A DNA stretch of 64,000 nucleotides from NCBI RefSeq assembly GCF_009823805.1, contig NZ_WUEK01000008.1, positions 1 through 64,000 of the forward strand, given 5' to 3'. The notes under the pieces were generated by a model that made no database searches, was not told where the DNA came from, and saw only the letters and a list, made by a program, of their open reading frames with translations. The translations under genes were made by a program, and so were the position numbers. Shown here piece after piece: positions 53,918 through 63,030 of the stretch. The DNA is from Nocardioides flavescens (GTDB lineage Bacteria > Actinomycetota > Actinomycetes > Propionibacteriales > Nocardioidaceae). The stretch's first letter is position 1. Every line of letters starts with the position of its first letter.

Positions 53918-55300
53918 TCAGGAGTGCGCGTGCAACGGCTTCCCGGCGAGCGCGAGGTGGGCCTCGCCGAGCGCCTCGTTCTGCGTGGGGTGGGCGTGCA
54001 CCAGCGGGGCGACGTCCTCGGCGTGGGCCTCCCAGCCGTAGATCAGCTGGGCCTCGCCGATCAGCTCACCGACCCGGTCGCCGACCATGTGCACCCCGAC
54101 GACGGGGCCGTCGGTGGTGCGCACCAGCTTGACGAAGCCCTGCGTCTTGAGGATCTGGCTCTTGCCGTTGCCCCCGAGGTCGTAGGTCAGCGACTCGACC
54201 GCGTCGGCGCCGTGGCGCTCGACGGCCTGGGCCTCGGTGAGGCCGACGGAGGCCACCTCGGGGTGGGAGTAGGTCACGCGGGGGATCGTGGTCTCGTCGA
54301 TCGCGGCGGGCTCGAGGCCCGCGATCTCCTCGGCGACGAAGATCCCCTGCTGGAAGCCGCGGTGCGCGAGCTGGAGCCCCGGCACGATGTCGCCGACGGC
54401 CCACAACCCCTCGACGCCGGTGCGGCAGCGCTCGTCGGTGACGACGAAGCCGCGCTCGAGCGTGACCCCCTGCTCGTCGTACCCCAGCCCGTCGGTGACG
54501 GGACCGCGGCCGACGGCGACGAGCAGCAGCTCTGCCTCGACCGTGTCCTCGCCCTTGTCGGACTCGACGGTGACGCGGACGCCCGACGCGGTGGTCTCGA
54601 CGGAGCGGAACGACGTGGAGGTGCGCACCGTGATCCCGCGCTTGCGGAACGCCCGCTCGAGCGCCCTCGAGGACGCCTCGTCCTCGAGCGCCACGAGGCG
54701 GGGGAGGGCCTCGACGACCGTGACCTCGGCGCCGAAGCTGCGCCACACGCTGGCGAACTCCGAGCCGATGACGCCGCCGCCGAGCACGACCACCGAGGCG
54801 GGCACGCGGTCCAGGCGCAGCGCCTGCTCGGAGGTGAGCACCCGCTCGCCGTCGATCTCGAGACCGGGCAGGGTGCGGGGGTAGGAGCCGGTGGCCAGCA
54901 CGACGTGGCGACCGGTGTGACGCTCGCCGGCGACGGTGACCTCGCGCGGGCCGGTCAGGCGGCCCTCGCCCTCGATCACGGTGATGCCGCGGCTCTTGAC
55001 CAGGCCGGTGAGGCCCTTGTGGAGCCGCTGCACGACGCCGTCCTTGTAGGCGTTGACGCCCGGCATGTCGACGCCCTCGAGGCTGGCGCGCACGCCGAAC
55101 TGCTCGGAGTCACGGGCCAGGTCGGCGACCTCGGCGGCGTGCAGGAGCGCCTTGGTCGGGATGCAGCCGATGTGCAGGCAGGTGCCGCCGAGGCGGTTCT
55201 TCTCGACGATCGCAACGCTCAGCCCGAGCTGGGCTGCGCGGAGGGCGCAGGAGTACCCACCCGATCCCGCACCGAGGACGAGGACGTCGACATCGACCAC
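53918..55300 (-). CDS. lpd: Dihydrolipoamide dehydrogenase
   Basis: This 460-residue flavoprotein reoxidises the lipoyl groups of 2-oxo acid dehydrogenase complexes. It has the FAD motif [17 protein letters not shown], the redox disulfide [13 protein letters not shown] (about 40), the NAD motif [16 protein letters not shown] and the C-terminal [11 protein letters not shown] 55300 is chosen because GGGAGG lies eight bases upstream. It precedes sucB by 73 bases, which contain a TAGGTT -10, so sucB may also have its own promoter. Confidence 0.96.
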   Translation of the reverse strand: MVDVDVLVLGAGSGGYSCALRAAQLGLSVAIVEKNRLGGTCLHIGCIPTKALLHAAEVADLARDSEQFGVRASLEGVDMPGVNAYKDGVVQRLHKGLTGLVKSRGITVIEGEGRLTGPREVTVAGERHTGRHVVLATGSYPRTLPGLEIDGERVLTSEQALRLDRVPASVVVLGGGVIGSEFASVWRSFGAEVTVVEALPRLVALEDEASSRALERAFRKRGITVRTSTSFRSVETTASGVRVTVESDKGEDTVEAELLLVAVGRGPVTDGLGYDEQGVTLERGFVVTDERCRTGVEGLWAVGDIVPGLQLAHRGFQQGIFVAEEIAGLEPAAIDETTIPRVTYSHPEVASVGLTEAQAVERHGADAVESLTYDLGGNGKSQILKTQGFVKLVRTTDGPVVGVHMVGDRVGELIGEAQLIYGWEAHAEDVAPLVHAHPTQNEALGEAHLALAGKPLHAHS

Positions 55301-55370
55301 GGCGCCATCCTCCCACCTGCCCGACGGGACGCCACACCACCCCGTGGACCGGCCAGGCACACTTGCTCCC

Positions 55371-55739
55371 ATGTCGTTCCTGGACCGCTTCCGGCGCGGG
55401 TCGCGCACGCGGATGAGTGCGCCCGCGCGAGACGGCTTCCGCACCGGCTCGACCCGGGTGCGCGCCTCCGACTCGCTCGACCACGAGCACCTGTCGGAGT
55501 TCGTGACCGAGCGCCGCGGCGTCGAGGGGTTCGTCGAGCCGCGCACCGCCGTCAGCGACGTGACGCTGCTGCTCGTCGCCCACGACGGCGAGTGGACCCG
55601 CCGCCGGGTGCCGTCGGTCGAGTGGGCCCACAAGTTCTGCAACCGCCACCAGGTGCCGTCGTACGACGCCGCCGTCGTCGGCATCCCGCAGCGGATGCGC
55701 GACTACAACCGCCGCAAGAAGCTCGAGGGCGGGCTCTAG
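55371..55739 (+). CDS. Hypothetical protein
   Basis: This 122-residue protein starts MSFLDRFRRGSRTR and continues with a compact domain containing VSDVTLLLVAHDGEWTRRRVPS and GIPQRMRDYNRRKKLEGG. It has no signal peptide or membrane helix. Similar small proteins near lpd are known in related actinobacteria, but I cannot name a function. It is divergent from lpd with a 70-bp spacer. Confidence 0.7.
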   Translation: MSFLDRFRRGSRTRMSAPARDGFRTGSTRVRASDSLDHEHLSEFVTERRGVEGFVEPRTAVSDVTLLLVAHDGEWTRRRVPSVEWAHKFCNRHQVPSYDAAVVGIPQRMRDYNRRKKLEGGL

Positions 55740-55755
55740 CCAGCCATCGCGGCAG

Positions 55756-55900
55756 GTGGTTTCGAGACAGGACTTCGTCCTTCCTCAACCACCGGTCTCA
55801 ACCGTCGACACGGTGGTTGAGGAGGTCGTGCAACGACCGTCTCGAAACCACTCCACCGCGGCGGATGGTTTCGAGACAGGACTTCGTCCTTCCTCAACCA
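55756..55900. repeat. Three palindromic repeat copies
   Basis: Reverse copy 55756-55793 (stem AGGAC/GTCCT), forward copy 55812-55851 (stem GGTCGT/ACGACC) and reverse copy 55866-55900 (stem AGGAC/GTCCT). They fill the spacer between the hypothetical gene and pepA, which converge here. Confidence 0.9.
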
Positions 55901-55947
55901 GCTCCGCTGGTTGAGACAGGACTCGGTCTTTCCTCAACCAGCGGAGC
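55901..55947 (-). terminator. Repeat-derived hairpin downstream of pepA
   Basis: Perfect 14-base arms GCTCCGCTGGTTGA (55901-55914) and complement (55934-55947) flank 19 bases that still look like repeat sequence. It lies 5 bases after the pepA stop, so it probably ends pepA transcription. Confidence 0.75.
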
Positions 55948-55952
55948 GCGGT

Positions 55953-57500
55953 TCAGGCGCTGAGGGCCCGCACGTAGTCGACGAGCGTGGCGACGGCGAA
56001 GCCGGTGCCGCCGGAGGTGAGGTGCCCCGAGGCGCCGCCGGAGTTGTACGACGGGCCGGCGATGTCGAGGTGGGCCCAGGGCAGGCCACCGGTGAACTCG
56101 CGCAGGAACGCCCCCGCGAACAGCCCGCCGCCCCAGCGCACCCAGTCGTGCTGGGCGAGGTCGGCGATCCTGCTGGAGTGGACCCGCTCGTCCATGGCCT
56201 CGGGCAGCGGCATCGGCCAGTGCTCCTCGCCGGCGGTCCGCGACGCCGCGAGCACCGCGTCGACGACGTCGGGTGAGCCCATGACGCCGGCGATCTTGTC
56301 GCCGAGGGCGACGACCATGTGGCCGGTCAGCGTCGCGACGTCGAGGATCACGTCGGGCTGCTGCTCGACCGCGCGGCCGAGCGCGTCGGCGAGCACGAGA
56401 CGGCCCTCGGCGTCGGTGTTGGAGATCTCCACCGTCGTGCCGTCGTAGGTCGTGAGCACGTCGCCGGGGCGCATCGCGGCGCCGGACAGCATGTTCTCGG
56501 CCATCGGTGCGAAGGCGCTGATCCGCACCGGCAGCCCGAGGCGCGCGATCGCCAGCGTCGCCTGCACCACGGCGGCGGCGCCGGCCATGTCGGACTTCAT
56601 CTCCTTCATCGAGCCGGCGGGCTTGATGGTGAGACCGCCGGAGTCGAAGGTGATGCCCTTGCCGACCAGGGCGACGTGGGCGACCGGGTTGCGCGGCGAC
56701 CAGCTCAGCTCGACCAGGCGGGGCGGGGCGGCCGACCCGCCGCCGACGCCGAGGATGCCGCCGCAGCCGAGCTCGGCGAGGCGCTGCTCGTCGAGCACGG
56801 TGACCTCGATCTTCGGTGCGCCGCGACCCTTGGTGACGGCCTTCGTCGCCTCGACGACGGCGTCGGCGAACGCCGGCGGCGTGAGGTCGCCGGGCGGGGT
56901 GTTGACCCAGTCACGGGTGGCGGCGACGGCCTCGGTGACGACCAGCGCCTCGTCGAAGGCCTGCTGCAGCTCCTTGCGGCGCGCACCCGCGCTCAGCACC
57001 ACGACCTCGCCGGGGTGGCGGCGGCTGTCGTCCTCGGCCTGCTTCTTGTATGTCGTGAACGTGTAGCCGCCGAGCACGAACCCCTCGGTCACGGCGCGCA
57101 CCAGCGCGGCCGAGCCGGTCGGCAGCGCCAGGGCGACGGAGGCGGAGTTGGTGACCGCGCGGGCCACGGCACCCGCGGCGCGGCGTACGACGGCGGGGGT
57201 CGGGCCGTCCGCGCCCGCCTTGCCGAGCCCGACCACGACGAGCAGCGGAGCGTTGAGGGTCTTGCCGGTCGGCAGCTTGGCGATCTCGCCGACCGATCCG
57301 GAGAAGCCGAGCGAGGCGAGCATCGGCCGGAACGTCCGCCCGTACGCCGCGGCGACGTCCTCACCGCCCGGCGCGACCTCGAGACCGCCCTTCGCGGCGC
57401 GGACGCCCCTGCCCCCGGCGCCCGCCTGCACCACCCCGACGACCACGGCATCGCAGCGGGTCTTCGCGGGGCTGGCGTTGCGCAGGGTGTAGGTGCTCAC
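55953..57500 (-). CDS. pepA: Leucyl aminopeptidase (M17)
   Basis: This 515-residue enzyme has the M17 signature NTDAEGRLVLADAL, the metal-binding KGITFDSGGLTIKP (Lys and Asp) and DVATLTGHMVVALG. It releases N-terminal amino acids from peptides using two metal ions, as a cytoplasmic hexamer. The start GTG 57500 gives VSTYTLRNA; upstream is a 31-bp promoter spacer shared with the divergent gcvT gene. Confidence 0.96.
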   Translation of the reverse strand: MSTYTLRNASPAKTRCDAVVVGVVQAGAGGRGVRAAKGGLEVAPGGEDVAAAYGRTFRPMLASLGFSGSVGEIAKLPTGKTLNAPLLVVVGLGKAGADGPTPAVVRRAAGAVARAVTNSASVALALPTGSAALVRAVTEGFVLGGYTFTTYKKQAEDDSRRHPGEVVVLSAGARRKELQQAFDEALVVTEAVAATRDWVNTPPGDLTPPAFADAVVEATKAVTKGRGAPKIEVTVLDEQRLAELGCGGILGVGGGSAAPPRLVELSWSPRNPVAHVALVGKGITFDSGGLTIKPAGSMKEMKSDMAGAAAVVQATLAIARLGLPVRISAFAPMAENMLSGAAMRPGDVLTTYDGTTVEISNTDAEGRLVLADALGRAVEQQPDVILDVATLTGHMVVALGDKIAGVMGSPDVVDAVLAASRTAGEEHWPMPLPEAMDERVHSSRIADLAQHDWVRWGGGLFAGAFLREFTGGLPWAHLDIAGPSYNSGGASGHLTSGGTGFAVATLVDYVRALSA

Positions 57501-57531
57501 CGACGCAGGATAGTCAGGGTAGGTTCGCCGC

Positions 57532-58650
57532 ATGGACGGCCTGCTGACCTCTCCGCTGCACGAGCGGCACACCGAGCTGGGTGCGAAGTTCGCCGAGTTC
57601 GGCGGCTGGTCGATGCCGCTGGAGTACCCCACCGGCGTGGTCAAGGAGCACACCGCCGTGCGCGAGGCCGTCGGCGTCTTCGACGTCAGCCACCTCGGCA
57701 AGGTCGTCGTCTCCGGCCCCGGCGCGGCCGACTTCGTCAACCGCACGCTGAGCAACGACCTCGGCCGCATCACCCACGGCACCGCGCAGTACACCCTGTG
57801 CTGCGACGACCTCACCGGCGGCATCGTCGACGACCTGATCGTCTACCTCCACACCGACGAGCGCGTGCTGCTCGTGCCCAACGCCGCCAACTCCGCCGAG
57901 GTCGCGCGCCGCCTCGCCGAGGCCGCGCCCGAGGGTGTGACCGTGAGCGACCGCCACCGCGACTACGTCGTGCTGGCCGTCCAGGGCACCCGCTCCGACG
58001 AGCTGCTCGCCGCGGTCGGTCTGCCCGCCGGCCACGACTACATGACCTTCGTGGAGGCCGAGGCGCCCGGCGACCACGGCTCGCAGCAGGGCGTCGTGGT
58101 GTGCCGCACGGGCTACACCGGCGAGCGCGGCTACGAGCTCATCGCCGCCAACGAGGTCGCCGTCGCGCTGTGGGACGCGCTGCTCTCCGCCGGCGCGGAC
58201 CTCGGCGTCACGCCGTGCGGCCTCGGTGCCCGGGACACCCTGCGCACCGAGATGGGCTACCCCCTCCACGGCCAGGACATCTCCCTCGACACCACCCCCA
58301 ACGAGGCCCGCCTGGGCTGGGCGGTCGGCTGGGGCAAGGAGGCGTTCTGGGGCCGCGAGGTGCTGCTCAAGGAGCGCGAGGAGGGCCCGCGCCGCGTGCT
58401 GCGCGGCATCGTCTCCACCGGCCGCGCCATCCCGCGCCCGCACATGGGCGTCTCGCTCACCCCCGACGTGCTCGTCGGCGAGGTCACCTCCGGCACCTTC
58501 TCGCCCACGCTCAAGAAGGGCGTCGGCCTGGCGCTGGTCTCGAGCTCGGTCAACGCCGAGGCGGAGGTCGGCGTCGACGTCCGCGGGCGCCGCGAGGTCT
58601 TCCAGCTCAGCAAGCCGCCGTTCGTCGACACCAAGGTGCGGGAGTCCTGA
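57532..58650 (+). CDS. gcvT: Aminomethyltransferase (glycine cleavage T protein)
   Basis: This 372-residue protein transfers the methylene group of glycine to tetrahydrofolate. It shows [22 protein letters not shown], the folate-site Asp in [10 protein letters not shown], and the C-terminal barrel [27 protein letters not shown]. Length and motifs are normal. The other glycine cleavage genes are not in this window, so only this part sits next to pepA. Confidence 0.96.
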   Translation: MDGLLTSPLHERHTELGAKFAEFGGWSMPLEYPTGVVKEHTAVREAVGVFDVSHLGKVVVSGPGAADFVNRTLSNDLGRITHGTAQYTLCCDDLTGGIVDDLIVYLHTDERVLLVPNAANSAEVARRLAEAAPEGVTVSDRHRDYVVLAVQGTRSDELLAAVGLPAGHDYMTFVEAEAPGDHGSQQGVVVCRTGYTGERGYELIAANEVAVALWDALLSAGADLGVTPCGLGARDTLRTEMGYPLHGQDISLDTTPNEARLGWAVGWGKEAFWGREVLLKEREEGPRRVLRGIVSTGRAIPRPHMGVSLTPDVLVGEVTSGTFSPTLKKGVGLALVSSSVNAEAEVGVDVRGRREVFQLSKPPFVDTKVRES

Positions 58651-58652
58651 GC

Positions 58653-58907
58653 GTGCTGCCCGACCAGCCCCCGACCTTCCGCCCGCCGACCGCCGCCGAG
58701 CGCCCCTGGTGGTGGCGCCTCGAGGACGCCTCCGGCGGCGTCGTCGAGGTCCCCGAGCCGTACGCCGACCAGCGCTTCGCCTCCCAGGGCGACGCCGAGT
58801 CCTGGGTCGGCGAGATCTGGGCCGAGCTCGCCGAGCACGACGTCGCCGCCGTCACGCTCCTCGAGCACGACCGGGTCGTCTACGGGCCCATGTCGCTCAG
58901 CGCCTGA
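58653..58907 (+). CDS. Small hypothetical protein behind gcvT
   Basis: This 84-residue protein begins VLPDQPPTFRPPTAAERPWWWR and ends MSLSA, with a compact acidic middle. It starts two bases after the gcvT stop with GGAG nine bases upstream, so the two are cotranslated. I know no function; it appears to be a small soluble protein. The coding call rests on the coupling and codon use. Confidence 0.65.
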   Translation: MLPDQPPTFRPPTAAERPWWWRLEDASGGVVEVPEPYADQRFASQGDAESWVGEIWAELAEHDVAAVTLLEHDRVVYGPMSLSA

Positions 58908-58926
58908 CTTCCTGCGCCCAGTGCGG

Positions 58927-59018
58927 GTGGTTTCGAGACGGTCCTAGCGGACCTCCTCAACCAGCGGTGGTCGAGTCACGGTGGTTGAGGAAGGCCGCTA
59001 GGCCTGTCTCGAAACCAC
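58927..59018. repeat. Two palindromic repeat copies with new stems
   Basis: Reverse copy 58927-58962 has stem GGTCC/GGACC with loop TAGC; forward copy 58980-59018 has stem AGGCC/GGCCT with loop GCTA. Both stems differ from the common versions yet pair perfectly. Confidence 0.9.
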
Positions 59019-59039
59019 TCCTCGCCGTACGGTCGACGG

Positions 59040-59372
59040 ATGCTGCGACTCGGTGCCATCGTCCTGAACACCTCCGACACGAGCCGGGGTGCGGCGTTCT
59101 GGAGTGCGGCACTGGGCTGGGAGGCGGGGGCGAACCCCGACTTCCTCGCACCCGTCGACGGTGGTGAGGCCACCCACCTGCACCTCGACCGCAGCGACCG
59201 CACCCACCTCGACCTCTGGGTCGACAGCGCCGCCGAGCAGGAGGCCGAGGTCGAGCGGCTCGTGGGGCTGGGGGCGACCCGGCCCGCGTGGGACTACCCC
59301 GACGGCGCGGACTTCGTGGTCCTCGCCGACCCTGACGGCACGCTCTTCTGCGTGGTGGACCAGAGCGCGTGA
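59040..59372 (+). CDS. VOC family (glyoxalase-like) protein
   Basis: This 110-residue single-domain protein has the VOC pattern VLNTSDTSRGAAFWSAALGWE at the start and LADPDGTLFCVVDQ at the end, with His and Glu positions for a metal. Members are small metalloenzymes or resistance proteins. It is a single gene between repeat clusters. Its substrate is unknown. Confidence 0.85.
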   Translation: MLRLGAIVLNTSDTSRGAAFWSAALGWEAGANPDFLAPVDGGEATHLHLDRSDRTHLDLWVDSAAEQEAEVERLVGLGATRPAWDYPDGADFVVLADPDGTLFCVVDQSA

Positions 59373-59380
59373 TCGCTGGA

Positions 59381-59486
59381 GTGGTTTCGAGACAGGACTT
59401 CGTCCTTCCTCAACCACCGACGTCAGCGGTCCCGGCACCGCGATCGGTGGTTGAGGAGGTCGTGCAACGACCGTCTCGAAACCACC
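59381..59486. repeat. Two palindromic repeat copies
   Basis: Reverse copy 59381-59418 (stem AGGAC/GTCCT) and forward copy 59446-59486 (stem GGTCGT/ACGACC), between the VOC and PhzF genes. Confidence 0.9.
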
Positions 59487-59510
59487 GTCCTGGACCGGCA
59501 GGATGGGCGC

Positions 59511-60377
59511 ATGACTGCGCTGCGCTTCACCCAGGTCGACGTCTTCGGGTCGGGGGAGGGTGAGGGGGTCGGGTACGGCACCAACGGCAACCCGGTGGCG
59601 GTGGTGCACGGGGCCGACGGACTGGACGACGAGCAGCTGCAGCGGTTCGCGCGGTGGACCAACCTGTCGGAGACGACGTTCCTGCTCGAGCCCACGACCG
59701 ACGAGGCGGACTACCGGCTGCGGATCTTCACGCCGAGCCGCGAGCTGCCGTTCGCCGGCCACCCGACGCTCGGCTCGGCCCACGCGTGGCTCGAGGCCGG
59801 GGGAGTGCCGCGCGGTGACGGCAGCGGTGAGTCCATCGTCCAGGAGTGCGGCGCCGGGCTCGTCACCATCAGCCGCGGCGAGCGGCTCGCCTTCTCCGCG
59901 CCGCCGCTGCTGCGCGACGGCCCGCTCACCGACGCCGAGCTCGACCACGTGGTCCGCGTGCTGCGCATCGAGCGCGACGACGTCGTGGACAGCGCGTGGA
60001 TCGACAACGGCCCCGGCTGGGTCGGGGTGCTGCTGCGCGACGCCGACGCGGTGCTCGCGCTCCGGCCCGACAACGCGGCGTTCGACGGCTGGGAGATCGG
60101 GGTGGTCGGGCCGACCGCGGAGGGCGGCGACCACGACGTCGAGGTGCGGGCGTTCGTGCCCGGCGACGGCATCGGCGAGGACCCCGTCACCGGCAGCCTC
60201 AACGCCGGCGTCGGCCAGTGGCTCGCGGGCAGGGCCCTGCCCGCGTCGTACGTCGCCGCGCAGGGCACGGTGCTCGGACGGCGTGGCCGCGTGCACGTCG
60301 AGCGGCGCGGCGACGAGGTGTGGGTGGGTGGTGCGACCCACACCACCGTGCGCGGCGAGGTGTCCCTCGGGGCGTGA
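59511..60377 (+). CDS. PhzF family isomerase/epimerase
   Basis: This 288-residue protein has the PhzF fold with NGNPVAVV near the start, the catalytic Glu in NLSETTFLL (about 55), ELPFAGHPTLGSAHAW and GIGEDPVTGSLNAGVG. PhzF acts in phenazine synthesis, but most family members have no known substrate and no phenazine genes are present here. The ATG follows a repeat copy by 24 bases. Confidence 0.9.
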   Translation: MTALRFTQVDVFGSGEGEGVGYGTNGNPVAVVHGADGLDDEQLQRFARWTNLSETTFLLEPTTDEADYRLRIFTPSRELPFAGHPTLGSAHAWLEAGGVPRGDGSGESIVQECGAGLVTISRGERLAFSAPPLLRDGPLTDAELDHVVRVLRIERDDVVDSAWIDNGPGWVGVLLRDADAVLALRPDNAAFDGWEIGVVGPTAEGGDHDVEVRAFVPGDGIGEDPVTGSLNAGVGQWLAGRALPASYVAAQGTVLGRRGRVHVERRGDEVWVGGATHTTVRGEVSLGA

Positions 60378-60400
60378 GGGGCGAGGACTAGGGTCGGGGC

Positions 60401-61210
60401 GTGCAGCAGTACCTCGACCTCGTCCAGCGCATCCTCGACGAGGGCGTCGAGAAGTCCGACCGCACCGGCACCGGCACGCTGTCGGTCTTCGGCCACCAGA
60501 TGCGCTTCGACCTGCAGGCGGGGTTCCCGCTGGTCACGACGAAGAAGGTGCACACGCGGTCGGTCTTCGCCGAGCTGCTGTGGTTCCTGCGCGGCGACAC
60601 CAACGTGCGCTGGCTGCAGGAGCGCGGCGTCACGATCTGGGACGAGTGGGCCGACGCGGACGGAGACCTCGGTCCGGTCTACGGCTACCAATGGCGCTCG
60701 TGGCCGGCCCCCGACGGCCGTCACGTGGACCAGGTCGCGCAGGTGCTCCAGCAGCTGCGCGCCGACCCCGACTCGCGGCGGCACGTGGTCAGCGCCTGGA
60801 ACGTCGCCGACGTCCCCGACATGGCGCTCGCGCCCTGCCACACGATGTTCCAGTTCTACGTCGCGCCGCAGGCGGACGGGCCGGGCCGGCTCAGCTGCCA
60901 GCTCTACCAGCGCTCGGGCGACGTCTTCCTCGGCGTGCCGTTCAACATCGCCTCCTACGCCCTGCTGACCCACATGGTCGCCCAGGTCGTCGGGCTCGAG
61001 GTCGGCGACTTCGTGCACACCCTCGGCGACGCGCACCTCTACACCAACCACCTCGACCAGGCCCGCGAGCAGCTCACCCGCGACCCGCGACCGCTGCCCA
61101 CACTTCGCCTCGACCCGAGCGTGACCGAGATCGACGCCTTCGACCTCGAGCACGTCGAGCTCGTCGGCTACGACCCCCACCCCGCCATCAAGGCGCCCAT
61201 CGCGGTCTGA
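60401..61210 (+). CDS. thyA: Thymidylate synthase
   Basis: This 269-residue enzyme methylates dUMP to dTMP with methylenetetrahydrofolate. The catalytic Cys146 is in [11 protein letters not shown], at the same position as in E. coli, with [12 protein letters not shown] and [22 protein letters not shown] also present. The start is GTG. It lies 13 bases before the dihydrofolate reductase gene, which recycles its folate product. Confidence 0.97.
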   Translation: MQQYLDLVQRILDEGVEKSDRTGTGTLSVFGHQMRFDLQAGFPLVTTKKVHTRSVFAELLWFLRGDTNVRWLQERGVTIWDEWADADGDLGPVYGYQWRSWPAPDGRHVDQVAQVLQQLRADPDSRRHVVSAWNVADVPDMALAPCHTMFQFYVAPQADGPGRLSCQLYQRSGDVFLGVPFNIASYALLTHMVAQVVGLEVGDFVHTLGDAHLYTNHLDQAREQLTRDPRPLPTLRLDPSVTEIDAFDLEHVELVGYDPHPAIKAPIAV

Positions 61211-61223
61211 GGAGCGGACTCCC

Positions 61224-61697
61224 ATGACCAAGCGCGTCGTCCTCGTCGCCGCCGTCGCCCGCAACGGCGTCATCGGCAACGGCCCCGACATCCCCTGGCA
61301 CGTGCCCGGGGAGCAGGCGGGGTTCAAGGAGCTCACGATGGGCGACGTCCTCGTGATGGGGCGTACGACGTACGAGTCGATCGGGCGGCCGCTGCCCGGT
61401 CGCTCCACGATCGTGCTGACCCGCGACCGCGGCTGGTCGGCCGAGGGCGTGCGGGTCGCGCACAGCTTCACCGACGCGCTCGCCCTGGCGACCACGCTGC
61501 CGGGCGACGTCTCGGTCGTGGGCGGCGGTCAGGTCTACGCCGCGGCGATGCCGTTCGCCAAGGAGCAGGTCATCAGCGAGATCGACCTCGAGCCCGAGGG
61601 TGACGTCTTCTACCCCGACTTCGACCGGCGCCAGTGGATCGAGAAGCACCGCGAGCACCACGAGGGATACGACCGGGTGTTCTGGGTCCGCGGGTGA
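61224..61697 (+). CDS. folA: Dihydrofolate reductase
   Basis: This 157-residue enzyme reduces dihydrofolate with NADPH. It shows AAVARNGVIGNGPDIPWHVP, the catalytic Asp in that loop, VLVMGRTTYESIG and the NADPH segment VVGGGQVYAAAMPFA. The pair with thyA is the standard folate recycling unit. Confidence 0.96.
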   Translation: MTKRVVLVAAVARNGVIGNGPDIPWHVPGEQAGFKELTMGDVLVMGRTTYESIGRPLPGRSTIVLTRDRGWSAEGVRVAHSFTDALALATTLPGDVSVVGGGQVYAAAMPFAKEQVISEIDLEPEGDVFYPDFDRRQWIEKHREHHEGYDRVFWVRG

Positions 61698-61738
61698 GCC
61701 GTCGCCGCGCGGGTCACTCGCTGTAGGAGAATGGACCC

Positions 61739-62632
61739 ATGAGCTCCGTCGACGCCCCCTTCGGCCGCCTGCTGACCGCGATGGCGACGGCGTTCAAGGA
61801 GGACGGCTCGGTCGACCTCGACGCCACCGCGGCCATCGCGACCCACCTGGTCGACCACGGCCACGACGGTGTCGTCGTGTCGGGCACGACCGGTGAGGCG
61901 CCCACCACCACCGTCCCCGAGGACGGCGAGATCCTCGCCGCGGTCAAGGACGCCGTCGGCGACCGCGCCACCGTCATCGCCGGTGTCGGCACCAACAGCA
62001 CGAGCCACTCGGTCGAGCTCGCGCGCCAGGCCGAGAAGGTCGGCGCCGACGGCCTGCTCCTCGTGGCGCCGTACTACAACAAGCCCAGCCAGGGCGGCAT
62101 CCTCCACCACTTCACCAGCGTCGCGACCGCCACCGACGTGCCGGTGATGCTCTACGACGTGCCGAGCCGGGTCGGCACCACCATCGCCCTCGACACCTAC
62201 GCCGCGGCCATCGAGCTCGAGCCCGTCGTGGCGGTCAAGGACGCCGTCGGCGACCTCGCGCGCGGGGTCCGGCTGCGCGAGATGGGCTACGCCGTCTACT
62301 CCGGCGACGACGTCGCCAACCTCGCCTGGCTCGCTCACGGCGCCGCGGGCGTCGTCTCGGTCGTCGGCCACGTCGCCGGCGACGAGACCCGCGCGATGAT
62401 CGACGCCTGGGACCGCGGCGACCACACCGAGGCGCTCGCCGTCTTCACCCGCCTGCTGCCCGCGATCGACGCCGTCATGGGCGTGGCCAACTACGGCGCG
62501 ACCACCGCGAAGGCCGGGCTCGAGCTGCTCGGCGTCCTCGACAACCGCCGGGTCCGCGGCCCGCTCGTCCCGCTCGACGACGACGAGGTCGCCGCACTGC
62601 GCGCCGGCCTGGAGGCCTCCGGCCTGCTCTGA
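61739..62632 (+). CDS. dapA: 4-hydroxy-tetrahydrodipicolinate synthase
   Basis: This 297-residue aldolase makes the first committed intermediate of lysine and diaminopimelate from pyruvate and aspartate semialdehyde. The Schiff-base Lys167 is in VAVKDAVGD, the base Tyr in APYYNKPSQGG and the substrate motif GTTGEAPT near residue 45. It follows folA by 41 bases and is the last gene before the repeat cluster. Confidence 0.96.
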   Translation: MSSVDAPFGRLLTAMATAFKEDGSVDLDATAAIATHLVDHGHDGVVVSGTTGEAPTTTVPEDGEILAAVKDAVGDRATVIAGVGTNSTSHSVELARQAEKVGADGLLLVAPYYNKPSQGGILHHFTSVATATDVPVMLYDVPSRVGTTIALDTYAAAIELEPVVAVKDAVGDLARGVRLREMGYAVYSGDDVANLAWLAHGAAGVVSVVGHVAGDETRAMIDAWDRGDHTEALAVFTRLLPAIDAVMGVANYGATTAKAGLELLGVLDNRRVRGPLVPLDDDEVAALRAGLEASGLL

Positions 62633-62651
62633 GGGGTCTACCTCGGCGGGA

Positions 62652-62804
62652 GTGGTTCCAGACAGGAATTCGTCCTTCCGCAACCACCGGGCAGGCGTGG
62701 TTTCGAGACAGGACTTCGTCCTTCCTCGACCACCGGGGGTGCGTCTCCCGCTCGCCACCGGCGCCGGTGGTTGAGGAGGTCGTGCAACGACCGTCTCGAA
62801 ACCC
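62652..62804. repeat. Three palindromic repeat copies
   Basis: A degenerate reverse copy (62652-62688, stem partly broken), a reverse copy (62697-62734) and a forward copy (62766-62804, stem GGTCGT/ACGACC with a damaged right end). They begin 20 bases after the dapA stop. Confidence 0.88.
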
Positions 62805-62914
62805 CGGGCCCGCTTTCACACCAGTCACACGCGTCACAGGACGTGCGGTGACGCACCGACGTACGCCGGGTGGCGTCCCGCCGACGGGTCCGGAAACCGC
62901 CGGATCTTCGGCCC

Positions 62915-62943
62915 TTCACAAAGATGGGAGGACGGCCTAGGGT
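62915..62943 (+). promoter_or_regulatory. Possible promoter of the protease gene
   Basis: TTCACA and TAGGGT are separated by 17 bases, about 90 bases before the GTG start. The rest of 62805-63030 holds no gene and no further clear signal. Confidence 0.45.
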
Positions 62944-63030
62944 CCTCGGGACGGAGGAGTGGATGCGCTCGGGCATCTGCCGTTGAGCGCGGCACTTCAA
63001 TCATCTCGGGATCGAAAGGAACCCTCTTCC

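Noticed and set aside
59511..60377. Phenazine biosynthesis gene
   Set aside because: Only the PhzF-family protein is present; no other phz genes occur.
62805..63030. c-di-AMP or other riboswitch ahead of the protease
   Set aside because: I looked for ydaO-type conserved blocks and saw none; only a possible promoter is supported.
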